A stretch of 64,000 bases of DNA from Pseudomonadota bacterium (GTDB lineage Bacteria; Pseudomonadota; Gammaproteobacteria; Steroidobacterales; Steroidobacteraceae), in assembly GCA_021798335.1 (NCBI GenBank), contig JAJZMI010000110.1, positions 1-64,000 of the forward strand. Direction: 5' to 3'. A model generated the notes under the pieces. That model was not told the origin of the DNA and did not search any database. It worked only from the letters and a program-made list of their open reading frames with translations. Shown in pieces: positions 52,273 to 60,061 of the stretch; position 1 is the first letter of the stretch, and each line of letters opens with the position of its first letter. Made by a program: the position numbers and the translations under genes.

Positions 52273-53444
52273 AGTCGATCTGGCGCGTCTTGCGCAAGGA
52301 GTTGCGCGAGACGCTGCGCGACCGCCGCTCTCTGTTTACCACGCTCATCATCGGGCCGCTGTTGATGCCGGCGCTGATCGGCACGGTCATCTTCATGGCC
52401 ATCCGCCACAGCGGCGCGGCCAGTACCGGACCCATCACGCTGACCGTGGCCCACGCCGAGCGTGCGCCGCGACTGCTGGATTTCCTGCGCCAATACCAAG
52501 TGCGCGTCAGGCCGGTCAATGCCGATCGCGCGCGCGCGCGCCGTCTGGTCGAGCGGCAGCAGGGTCCGCTGCTCTATGTGCCGCGCGAGTTCGGTACGCG
52601 GCTGGCGGCCGGCAAGCCGGCCCCACTGCGCCTCTACGCCGACGAGTCCGATCGCAGCGTACAGGGCAAGGTCGAGCGCCTGAGCACGCTGATCGGGCTC
52701 TACGGCGGGACGATCGCGCGGCTGCGCCTGGTGGCCCGCGGACTCGACCCGCAGCTGCTTGTGCCCATCGCGCTGCATCCGATCGACACCTCGACGCCGC
52801 AGAGCCGGGCGGCGCTGACGCTCGGCATGTTGAGCTATGCCATCGTGTTCACGATGTTGATGAGCGGGCTGTACATCGCCATAGACACCACCGCCGGGGA
52901 GCGCGAGCGCGGCTCGCTCGAGCCGCTGCTGACGGTACCGGTCGAACGCGAGCATCTGGTGTACGGCAAGATGCTGGCCGCGTGTGTCATGATGTTCGTA
53001 TCGCTGGTTCTGACGGTGGCGGCTTTCGCCGTGACCCTGCGGCACATCGGACTCGCGCGCCTCGGCATGAGCGCCAATTTCGGGCCCGGCGTCGCGGCCG
53101 GCATCGTGCTCGGCTGCCTGCCGCTGATTCCGGCGGGAGCGGCCCTGATGACCCTGGTGGCTTCCTACACGCGCAGCTACCGTGAGGCACAGACCTACGT
53201 CGGCCTGGTGCTGCTGGTGCCCACGCTGCCGCTCATCTTCGCGAGTATTCTGGGGCTGCAGCCGCGTGCGGCGCTGATGGCGGTGCCCTCGCTCAGTCAG
53301 CATTTCATCATCATGAGTCTGCTGCGCGGAGAGCCCCTGCCGAGCGGCTATGTGGTGATTTCCGCAGGCGTAAGTCTGGCGCTCGGGGCGGTGCTCGTGT
53401 ATCTGGCAGGCCGTTTGTACCGGCGAGAGCGTCTGCTCGGCTGA
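52269..53444 (+). CDS. natB: ABC-2 type permease, NatB-like
   Basis: A 391-residue membrane subunit with the ABC-2 layout: one N-terminal helix after VLRKELRETLRDRRSL, a large extracytoplasmic loop (about 60-185), then five C-terminal helices. TTAGERERGSLEPLLTVPV is the cytoplasmic coupling segment common to NatB and related exporters. The start is a GTG overlapping the end of the ATPase gene. The pair probably exports Na+ or an unknown amphipathic substrate. Confidence 0.83.
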   Translation: MKSIWRVLRKELRETLRDRRSLFTTLIIGPLLMPALIGTVIFMAIRHSGAASTGPITLTVAHAERAPRLLDFLRQYQVRVRPVNADRARARRLVERQQGPLLYVPREFGTRLAAGKPAPLRLYADESDRSVQGKVERLSTLIGLYGGTIARLRLVARGLDPQLLVPIALHPIDTSTPQSRAALTLGMLSYAIVFTMLMSGLYIAIDTTAGERERGSLEPLLTVPVEREHLVYGKMLAACVMMFVSLVLTVAAFAVTLRHIGLARLGMSANFGPGVAAGIVLGCLPLIPAGAALMTLVASYTRSYREAQTYVGLVLLVPTLPLIFASILGLQPRAALMAVPSLSQHFIIMSLLRGEPLPSGYVVISAGVSLALGAVLVYLAGRLYRRERLLG

Positions 53445-53871
53445 GCGCAGTGGCTGAATCGGGACCGAACCATGAAACGTCTTATTCTGCTCGTACTTGC
53501 CGTTGCGCCGGCACTCGCCTGGGCGAGCGCCAACCTTCAGCAGAACCTTCGCTTTGCGTTACGCAACCCGCAGGCCGTCCGCCTGCGTGCGCTGGCTCGC
53601 GCGGCCGCGCGCATGCTTGCCGCGGCGCTGGGACTGCGGATCGCGCGCATCGCGTCCGCCCGGGAGACGGGTGCCGCGGCCCCCCTCCGCCGAGCCCGCG
53701 AATCTACTTCGCAGGCGGTCCGTCTGCAGTCCAGGGCGACGCCAATCGAGCGGAGCGCCATTCACGTCCCGGCTGGCGTCGGTCTGACAGTGGTCGCGGC
53801 GCCGCGGTAGGGGTACGCTGGGGGCATGAACCACCGCCGGTGCGCTGCGGCGTGCCCGAGAGGAGGCAGAG
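53445..53871. other. Interval between permease and CBS gene with one doubtful ORF
   Basis: A 427-base interval. The only frame with gene-like character is the small plus-strand ORF at 53472, listed separately; a competing minus-strand frame has none. GAGAGGAGG just before 53872 is the ribosome-binding site of the CBS protein gene. Confidence 0.4.
53472..53810 (+). CDS. Doubtful small exported protein
   Basis: A 112-residue frame that begins with a convincing signal peptide (MKRLILLVLAVAPALAWAS). It continues as an arginine/alanine-rich sequence without recognisable domain or cysteine pattern. There is no clear ribosome-binding site. It could be a real periplasmic basic protein or a chance frame in GC-rich DNA. 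The signal peptide is the only positive evidence. Confidence 0.35.
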   Translation: MKRLILLVLAVAPALAWASANLQQNLRFALRNPQAVRLRALARAAARMLAAALGLRIARIASARETGAAAPLRRARESTSQAVRLQSRATPIERSAIHVPAGVGLTVVAAPR

Positions 53872-54300
53872 ATGACCACGGTACGTCACCTGCTCGGTAA
53901 TAAGAAATCGGCACTTTTCACGATCGGACCGGATGCCCCGGTGCTCGAGGCCGTGCGCTCGATGGCCGAGCACGGCGTCGGCGCGCTGCTGGTGATGCGC
54001 GGCGAGGCGCTGGCCGGCATCGTCTCGGAGCGCGATTATGCGCGCAAGGTCGTGCTGCTCGGCCGCGCCTCGGCTGATACCCCGGTCGCGCAGATCATGA
54101 GTTCGCCCGTCGTGACCGTTTCGCCCGACACCAACGTGCAGCGCTGCATGGTCTTGATGACCGAGCGGCGCATCCGCCACCTGCCGGTGGTGGAAAGCGG
54201 CGGCGTGATCGGCGTGGTCTCCATCGGCGATCTGGTCAAGTCGGTGATCCAGGAACAGCAGCGGACCATCGAGCAGCTCGAAAGCTACATCCACGGATAG
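53872..54300 (+). CDS. CBS-domain protein
   Basis: A 142-residue protein made only of two CBS motifs (about residues 10-65 and 75-130), with GIVSERDYARKV and GVVSIGDLVKSV as the repeated helix-strand signatures. Stand-alone CBS pairs bind adenine nucleotides or SAM and usually regulate another protein. The target is unknown. A strong GAGAGGAGG site lies just upstream. It is convergent with ilvA, 57 bases apart. Confidence 0.88.
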   Translation: MTTVRHLLGNKKSALFTIGPDAPVLEAVRSMAEHGVGALLVMRGEALAGIVSERDYARKVVLLGRASADTPVAQIMSSPVVTVSPDTNVQRCMVLMTERRIRHLPVVESGGVIGVVSIGDLVKSVIQEQQRTIEQLESYIHG

Positions 54301-54357
54301 CTCGCGCGAGCATGGCGCAGCGCGGATCGCGGCTCCGATGAGCCCGGTCCGGCCGTT

Positions 54358-55875
54358 TCACGCGCCGAGAAACATCCGGTAGGCCGGATTGAAGGTCTCG
54401 TCCGCGTATTCGTAATGCAGCGCGTTCAGGTGCTGCAGGAAGTCGCCGCGCTCGGCCGCCGGCACCTGGATGCCGGCCAGGACCCGGCCGTAGTCCGTGC
54501 CCTGGTTGCGATAATGGAACAGGCTGATGTTCCAGCGCGAGCCGATGGCGTCGAGGAACTTCAACAGTGCGCCCGGGCGCTCGGGAAACTCGAAACGGTA
54601 CAGCAGCTCGTCGCGCAGGCCGCGTGCGCGGCCGCCGATCATGTAGCGCACGTGCAGCTTGGCCGTCTCGTTCTCGCTCATGTCGGTGACGGTGTAGCCG
54701 CCGCCGCGCAGGGACTGGATGACTTCGTCCTTCTCGCTGCGGCCGCGCGCGAGGCCGAAACTGACGAACACGTGCGCGGCGTCGCCGCTTTCGTAGCGAT
54801 AGTTGAACTCGGTGATGCTGCGCCGGCCGAGGACCTCGCAGAACTGCCGGAAGCTCCCGGGCCGCTCCGGAATGGTGACCGCGAGCAGCGCTTCGCGCTC
54901 CCCGCCGAGGTCGGCGCGTTCCGCCACGTGCCGCAGTCGATCGAAATTGATGTTGGCGCCACTGGTGATGGCTGCGAGCCGCTTCCCGCGCCAGTGCTCG
55001 CGTGCAGCCACCTTCTTCAGGCCCGCGACCGCGAGCGCTCCGGCGGGCTCGACGATCGAGCGCGTGTCCTCGAATACATCCTGGATGGCGGCGCAGATTT
55101 CGTCGTTGTCCAGCAGCACGACCTCGTCGACATGCTGCCGGCACAGCGCGAAGGTCTCCTCACCCACACGCTTGACGGCCACGCCGTCGGCGAAGATTCC
55201 GACTCTCTCGAGCGTCACGCGCTGGCCGGCCTTCAGCGACTCATACATACATGCGGCGTCTTCCGGCTCCACGCCGACGATCCGAATGCCCGGATAGAGA
55301 TACTTCAGATAGACGGACATTCCGGCGATGAGCCCGCCGCCGCCGATGGGCACGAACACCGCGTCCAAATGCCCCCCCGTCTGGCGCGCCAACTCCACGG
55401 CGATCGTGCCCTGGCCCGCGATCACATCGGGATCGTCGAATGGATGGACGAACACCATGTTGCGCTCGCGGGCCAGCACGAGCGCGTGCTCGAACGCCGA
55501 ATCGTAATCGTCACCGTGCAGCACGACCTCGCCGCCGAGGTCGTCGACCGCTTGAGTCTTGATCCGGGGAGTTGTCTGCGGCATCACGATCACGGCCTTG
55601 ATCTGGCGCCGGCGTGCCGCGAGCGCCACGCCCTGGGCGTGGTTGCCCGCCGAGGCGCATACCACGCCGCGGCCGGCCGCCGAGTCGGAGAGTCTCGAGA
55701 TGCGGTTGTATGCCCCGCGCAGCTTGAAGGAGAACACCGGCTGGAGATCCTCGCGCTTCAGCAGCACATGGTTGTCGATGCGGCGTGAGAGACGCGGCGC
55801 GGGGTCGAGGGGCGATTCGATGGCGACGTCGTAGACGCGCGCCTTGAGGATCTGCTCGATGTAGGGGCTAACCAT
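54358..55875 (-). CDS. ilvA: Threonine deaminase (biosynthetic)
   Basis: A PLP enzyme converting threonine to 2-oxobutyrate, the entry to isoleucine synthesis. The 505-residue protein has the PLP lysine K51 in FSFKLRGAYNR, SAGNHAQGVALAA, and the phosphate loop PIGGGGLIAG. Two C-terminal ACT-like regulatory domains (about 330-505) mark the isoleucine-inhibited long form. Its imine product is the classical substrate of RidA, encoded at 1025. The upstream hydrolase-like gene ends 7 bases before it on the same strand. Confidence 0.95.
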   Translation of the reverse strand: MVSPYIEQILKARVYDVAIESPLDPAPRLSRRIDNHVLLKREDLQPVFSFKLRGAYNRISRLSDSAAGRGVVCASAGNHAQGVALAARRRQIKAVIVMPQTTPRIKTQAVDDLGGEVVLHGDDYDSAFEHALVLARERNMVFVHPFDDPDVIAGQGTIAVELARQTGGHLDAVFVPIGGGGLIAGMSVYLKYLYPGIRIVGVEPEDAACMYESLKAGQRVTLERVGIFADGVAVKRVGEETFALCRQHVDEVVLLDNDEICAAIQDVFEDTRSIVEPAGALAVAGLKKVAAREHWRGKRLAAITSGANINFDRLRHVAERADLGGEREALLAVTIPERPGSFRQFCEVLGRRSITEFNYRYESGDAAHVFVSFGLARGRSEKDEVIQSLRGGGYTVTDMSENETAKLHVRYMIGGRARGLRDELLYRFEFPERPGALLKFLDAIGSRWNISLFHYRNQGTDYGRVLAGIQVPAAERGDFLQHLNALHYEYADETFNPAYRMFLGA

Positions 55876-55881
55876 GAGTGC

Positions 55882-56694
55882 TCAGGCGTTGAGGAAGTCC
55901 TGGATGGCGGCGGCGATCGACTGTGGCGCCGATTCGAACAGCGCCACGCCGCCCGGCAGTGGCCGGCGCGAGTGTGCCGGCAGATCCTCGATCAGCGCGC
56001 CGAAGCCGCCCGGCCACTCGCTCGAGTGCAACAGAAGCAGCGGTTGCGCGGTCTGGCGCAGCCGCTCGCGCAGCGGATACTCCCGCTCGGCGGCGGCCGC
56101 GGCGGCGGCCTGCGCGCCATTGAGCAATCGCTCGGCGCACGCGGTCAGGGTGCTCGCCAGGGGCGCGTCGGGGCCGCAGTCCGCACGTGCGCCGGACCAA
56201 GCGTGCAGGACGTAGGCTTCGGCGAGTTCGGCCGATTGCGGCTGATCGCCCATATCGGCGATGGGCAGTGCGGCGATGACCACCCGCCTGACGGCGGGTC
56301 GGGTTGCGGCAAGCTCCAGGGCGACCAGGGCGCCGAAGCCGCAACCGACGACGTCGATCTGGCGCAGGCGCATCAGTTCGATGAAATCCCCGATCGCTGC
56401 GGTGTGCTCGGCGAGCGAGAGGGTCGCAGCCGCATCCGACGCGCCGAATCCCGGCAAGTCGGGAGCGAATGCCGAGCGGTTTTGGCCTATCCGGGAGAGC
56501 AGGCCCGCAAACATGCGGCCCGAGAATGGTGCGGCATGCAGCGCCAGCACCGGTGTGCCTTCCTCGAAGCCGCCACCGGCCGGTATCGCCTGATGAACGT
56601 GCAATTGACCGTAGCGGCACTCGAAATAGCCGCGTCTGATGCGTGCCGCGGCGAGGGCGGCCGGTTGAGGCGGGGGCGTCGTACGTTTCGCCAT
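55882..56694 (-). CDS. Alpha/beta-hydrolase-fold protein with degenerate catalytic residues
   Basis: A 270-residue protein with the overall alpha/beta-hydrolase pattern (LALHAAPFSGRMF, then DLPGFGASDAA). The nucleophile elbow reads VVGCGFGAL (115-123), with Gly119 where serine is expected. The segment that should carry the acid is LLLLHSSEW, and the histidine position in the C-terminal PGGVALFES is valine. It is probably not a hydrolase and may be a binding or structural pseudoenzyme. It lies directly upstream of ilvA. The ATG at 56694 is preferred over a GTG four codons earlier. Confidence 0.75.
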   Translation of the reverse strand: MAKRTTPPPQPAALAAARIRRGYFECRYGQLHVHQAIPAGGGFEEGTPVLALHAAPFSGRMFAGLLSRIGQNRSAFAPDLPGFGASDAAATLSLAEHTAAIGDFIELMRLRQIDVVGCGFGALVALELAATRPAVRRVVIAALPIADMGDQPQSAELAEAYVLHAWSGARADCGPDAPLASTLTACAERLLNGAQAAAAAAAEREYPLRERLRQTAQPLLLLHSSEWPGGFGALIEDLPAHSRRPLPGGVALFESAPQSIAAAIQDFLNA

Positions 56695-56774
56695 GGTGTA
56701 AGCCACATTGTGCCCGAGGCGGCAATCAGGATTAAGCTATTTTGGCGGCTGTGAGCGCCGCGCGAGGTCCCGCC

Positions 56775-57722
56775 ATGCGCAATCTCGAAGTCAGAATCCG
56801 CAGCATCGCGGCCTCCGCCTGGGATCTCGCGGTGGTGCCGGGGGACATCCCGCAGCTGACCAACGGCGGCATCCTCTGCAAGGCCCGATGGCTGACCGCC
56901 GATCCCGTCCGCGCGGCTTTCCCGCCGCCGCGCCCGGCCCTTCCGGGCGAGGTTGTTCCGGCGCTCGGAGTCTGCGAGGTCATCGCATCACGCAATGATG
57001 TGTTCAACGTCGGGCAACTCGTCGTGCTCGAGTGTGGCTTGAGCGAGATGTGCGTGTCCGACGGCCGGGGCGTCTGGGCGCTGCATCCGGGCCAGTCACC
57101 CGTGTCGACCGCGCTCGGTCTGCTCGGTCCGCCCGGAATGACCGCCTACTTCGCGCTCACCGACGTCGCGGCTGTGCGCGGGGGCGACACGGTGCTGGTC
57201 GGAGCCGCATCCAGTGTGCCGGGCGCCATGGCCGGGCAGGTTGCGGTGCTCAAAGGCGCGCGCGCGATTGGCATCGAGGACACGTCCGAGAAGTGCGTCT
57301 GGGCCGTACGGCACGGGGGATTCTCGGCCTGTATCAATCGGCGCAGCGAATCGCTGAATGACCGGCTCTGGCAGCTCGCACCGCAGGGCTTCGATATCTT
57401 TTTCGACACCACGGACGAATGGCTCGGGGTCCTGCTGCGCGGGCAGCACCTCGCCCCGGGTGCCCGCGTGGTGAGCTGCACACGGCCGGGATCGGGGCCG
57501 CAGGGCCGTACACCGGGACAAGGCGGAATCCGCATCGCCTATCTCGATCCGGCCGGCTACCAAGTGCGCCGGGGGGCGTTTCTGAAGGACGCGATTGCCT
57601 GGTACGGTGCGGGCCGGCTGACCTGCCGCGAGGACATCGCCGAGGGGATCGAGAGGGCGCCCGAACAGCTCGGCCGCGCCCTGCGCGGCGAGTGTTTCGG
57701 CAACCCGCTGATAAAACTCTGA
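56775..57722 (+). CDS. MDR-family NAD(P)-dependent oxidoreductase (CurA/prostaglandin-reductase type)
   Basis: A 315-residue medium-chain reductase resembling enone reductases. LGLLGPPGMTAYFALTDV, IGIEDTSEKCVWAV and GFDIFFDTT are family landmarks. The glycine-rich nucleotide loop is degenerate: VGAASSVPGAMAGQ instead of the usual AAGAVGxxxGQ. NADPH binding may therefore be altered. The ATG at 56775 has GAGG seven bases upstream. It is divergent from the pseudo-hydrolase gene. The substrate is unknown. Confidence 0.75.
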   Translation: MRNLEVRIRSIAASAWDLAVVPGDIPQLTNGGILCKARWLTADPVRAAFPPPRPALPGEVVPALGVCEVIASRNDVFNVGQLVVLECGLSEMCVSDGRGVWALHPGQSPVSTALGLLGPPGMTAYFALTDVAAVRGGDTVLVGAASSVPGAMAGQVAVLKGARAIGIEDTSEKCVWAVRHGGFSACINRRSESLNDRLWQLAPQGFDIFFDTTDEWLGVLLRGQHLAPGARVVSCTRPGSGPQGRTPGQGGIRIAYLDPAGYQVRRGAFLKDAIAWYGAGRLTCREDIAEGIERAPEQLGRALRGECFGNPLIKL

Positions 57723-57766
57723 CGAGCCGCGAAGGGCGATCCGGAGTGTCCCCGGCCGAGCGGCGC

Positions 57767-59023
57767 TCAGCGCCGCCGTGCCTTCGAGCGCCCGCCGCGG
57801 ACGGCGGTTTTCGCCTTGCCGGCCGGCCGTCTGCCGCCGGGACGTCTGTTGGCGACCGTCTTGTGCACTGTGGACCGGCGGGTTGCCGGCTTGGCGGCGT
57901 GCTGTTTGCCGGCCGGGCGGCGCTTGGCGGCCGTCTTGTGCACCGTGGACCGGCGGGTTGTCGGCTTGGCGGCGTGCTGTTTGCCGGTCGGGCGGCGCTT
58001 GGCGGCCGTCTTGCGTGCCGAGGACCGGCGGGCAGCCGCTTGAGCGGCCGTTCTGGCGGTGGTCCGCTTGGCGCGTGGTGTCGCTGCGCCGCGCGCGGCC
58101 TTCTTGGCGGAAACCTTTCGGGCGGGTGTTTGCCGGTCGGGCGCTGCCGTACCCGCCGGCTTTTTCGCTGGCGCGACCGTGGCGGGAGACTTCCGGGGGC
58201 GCGCAGCTCGCCGAGTACGGGCAGCGGGCGGCGTCGTGCCCGCCCCTGGTGTGCCTCTGGCCCGCTCGTGCAGCGCGATGGCGCCGCCTTGCGGATCCAG
58301 GATGTGCGCCACGCGGTCGCCGCCCGGTACCACATGCGGCTCGTGCACGATGCGGCCACCGTATGCTTTGACTGCCGCGATCGTCTCGTCCAGGGATTTC
58401 ACCTGCACGTAGCTCAGCCAGAGCGGCGGCTTGGACGGATCCTGCATGACATACATGCCGCCGATCGGCACGCCGGCGTGCTCGATGACCTGATACCGGC
58501 CACCGGCACCCATCTCGTGCACGGGCCCACGGGTCCAGCCGAACAGCTGCGCATAGAATGCCAGTGCGCCCTGCGGATCGATCGTCGCGAGCTCGTGCCA
58601 GGAGAAGTGCCCCGCGGGTTCCGCCTGCACGCCTTCCGGCGTCGGCATCGCCGGCGCGAATACCGCGAACGCCGCGCCTTGGGGATCGGAGAGCACCGCG
58701 AACCGACCGATGCCGGGGATGTCGGTCGGGGCTTTGAGGAGCTTGCCGCCGAGCCGCTGAGCCGCCTCGGCGGTCGCGTCGACGTCGGGGGCGCCGATAT
58801 AAACCAGCCAGCTCGGCGGCGTGCTCTGTTCCCGCGCCGTATCAGGCTGAGGCATCAAGCCCGCGACGCCCCATCGGCCGCTCATGTACAGCGTGTAGCC
58901 TGGCACGGTGGAGGCCTCGCTGCTCCAGGGGAAAGCGCGCGCGTAGAAATCCGCCGCGCCCTGGATGTTCGGAGTCATCAACTCGTGCCAGATGAACTTG
59001 CCTCGAAGGTCGGCTTGACTCAT
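57767..59023 (-). CDS. Two-domain VOC (glyoxalase-fold) protein with histone H1-like basic tail
   Basis: A 418-residue fusion. Residues about 9-128 and 137-252 are two VOC domains, each opening with a WHEL...FYA signature, as in antibiotic-resistance/CFP-30-like VOC proteins. Residues about 258-418 are a Lys/Arg/Ala/Pro/Thr-rich tail like bacterial histone H1-like DNA-binding proteins. It includes a tandem 25-residue repeat containing KRRPxGKQHAAKP and TRRSTVHKT. The tail is in frame with normal codon use. The VOC part may bind a small molecule and the tail nucleic acid or polyanion. No enzymatic function can be assigned. Confidence 0.85.
   Translation of the reverse strand: MSQADLRGKFIWHELMTPNIQGAADFYARAFPWSSEASTVPGYTLYMSGRWGVAGLMPQPDTAREQSTPPSWLVYIGAPDVDATAEAAQRLGGKLLKAPTDIPGIGRFAVLSDPQGAAFAVFAPAMPTPEGVQAEPAGHFSWHELATIDPQGALAFYAQLFGWTRGPVHEMGAGGRYQVIEHAGVPIGGMYVMQDPSKPPLWLSYVQVKSLDETIAAVKAYGGRIVHEPHVVPGGDRVAHILDPQGGAIALHERARGTPGAGTTPPAARTRRAARPRKSPATVAPAKKPAGTAAPDRQTPARKVSAKKAARGAATPRAKRTTARTAAQAAARRSSARKTAAKRRPTGKQHAAKPTTRRSTVHKTAAKRRPAGKQHAAKPATRRSTVHKTVANRRPGGRRPAGKAKTAVRGGRSKARRR
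57858..58007 (-). repeat. Two tandem 75-bp repeats in the basic tail (plus partial copies)
   Basis: Units 57858-57932 and 57933-58007 are nearly identical, and truncated copies flank both sides. Each encodes 25 residues of the Lys/Arg/Ala-rich tail, so copy number can change without shifting the frame. This is a coding minisatellite, not a CRISPR array. Confidence 0.8.
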
Positions 59024-59137
59024 GGCCAGGTCCCCTTGGGTAAATCGGGCTGCGTCGCGGTTGGTGTGATTGGGCGGCACCGGTAACGGCGGCATTGTGC
59101 GCCGACACGCGCCGTTCTTCCAGGTTGGGCTCGCCGC

Positions 59138-59608
59138 TCAGATCTCGGGAGGGTCGGGTACGGCGAGCGTCGTGCCGAGGGCGACGAACGCGCCCTCGAA
59201 CCGGCCCACCGTCCGTCCGAGACTGCGCAGCTCGGCGCCGAGGGCCAGTCGCGCCCGGCCGTGCCGCTTCAGCGTGGAGAGGAAGCGGTTCCAGGACACG
59301 GCGTCGGCGCAGCGACATTCGCCTTCGAAATCAGCGCGGATCGGTTGCAGGTATTCCATGCGGTTACGCTGGATCAGCGTCTGCGCCCGCAGGCCGCCCG
59401 CGGCCAGGCGCACGTGCAGCAGACCCCAGGCAGTCAGGATCGCGACGGTGGCGGCGCTGCCGCCGAATACGGTGCCGGTGTGATTGATGTTCGGGTCGAG
59501 GGGAGCTGTCAGGCGAACGCACTCGGGGGTCGCTTCCAGCACGCGCACGCCCAGAGCCGCTGACAGCGGAATCCGTGTGTGCAGATAGCGCTCGAGGGGC
59601 TCGGTCAC
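59138..59608 (-). CDS. Putative thioesterase (YiiD C-terminal type, hotdog fold)
   Basis: A 156-residue protein resembling the hotdog-fold thioesterase domain found at the C-terminus of YiiD/FabY. PLDPNINHTGTVFGGSAAT is the characteristic helix-strand segment with the polar active-site residues. Family members act on acyl-ACP or acyl-CoA; the substrate is unknown here. It follows gloA by 23 bases on the same strand. Confidence 0.78.
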   Translation of the reverse strand: MTEPLERYLHTRIPLSAALGVRVLEATPECVRLTAPLDPNINHTGTVFGGSAATVAILTAWGLLHVRLAAGGLRAQTLIQRNRMEYLQPIRADFEGECRCADAVSWNRFLSTLKRHGRARLALGAELRSLGRTVGRFEGAFVALGTTLAVPDPPEI

Positions 59609-59631
59609 CGCCCGCTCCGTGTCGCCGGCGG

Positions 59632-60051
59632 CTACCAGCTGCCGGTGTTCGGCATCGATGTCCAGGGTTCGGCCGGCGCCAGCGGCGCGCCGCGCTGCAG
59701 CAGCTCGATCGAGATCTGATCCGGTGAGCGCACGAACGCCATGCGTCCGTCGCGCGGCGGCCGATTGATCGTCACACCGTGGCGCTGCAGCCGCTCGCAG
59801 GCGGCATAGATGTCGTCGACGGCATAGGCGAGATGGCCGAAGTTACGTCCACCGGTGTAGGCCTGCGGGTCCCAATTGTACGTCAGCTCCACTTGCGCCG
59901 ACTCGTCGCCCGGGGCCGCCAGGAATACCAGAGTGTAGCGTCCCTGCGGATACTCCTTGCGCGACAGCTCGGTCAGGCCGAGCGCGTCGCGGTAGAAGCG
60001 TAGCGAGGCATCCAAGTCCGTCACGCGCACCATGGTGTGCAGATATTTCAC
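59632..60051 (-). CDS. gloA: Lactoylglutathione lyase (glyoxalase I)
   Basis: It isomerises the methylglyoxal-glutathione hemithioacetal to S-lactoylglutathione. The 139-residue VOC protein has the four metal ligands H5 (YLHTMVRV), E55 (VELTYNW), H73 (NFGHLAY) and E116 (SIELLQ). This is the Ni2+-type short form. A GTG start at 60051 with GGAG five bases upstream gives the standard KYLHTM N-terminus. It ends the ilvB-gloA-thioesterase run on the minus strand, 10 bases after ilvB. Confidence 0.93.
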   Translation of the reverse strand: MKYLHTMVRVTDLDASLRFYRDALGLTELSRKEYPQGRYTLVFLAAPGDESAQVELTYNWDPQAYTGGRNFGHLAYAVDDIYAACERLQRHGVTINRPPRDGRMAFVRSPDQISIELLQRGAPLAPAEPWTSMPNTGSW

Positions 60052-60061
60052 GGTCGCTCCT

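Noticed and set aside
57858-58007. Regularly spaced repeats that could suggest a CRISPR array
   Set aside because: The units are contiguous 75-bp coding repeats in frame within the VOC-fusion gene, without unique spacers and without cas genes.
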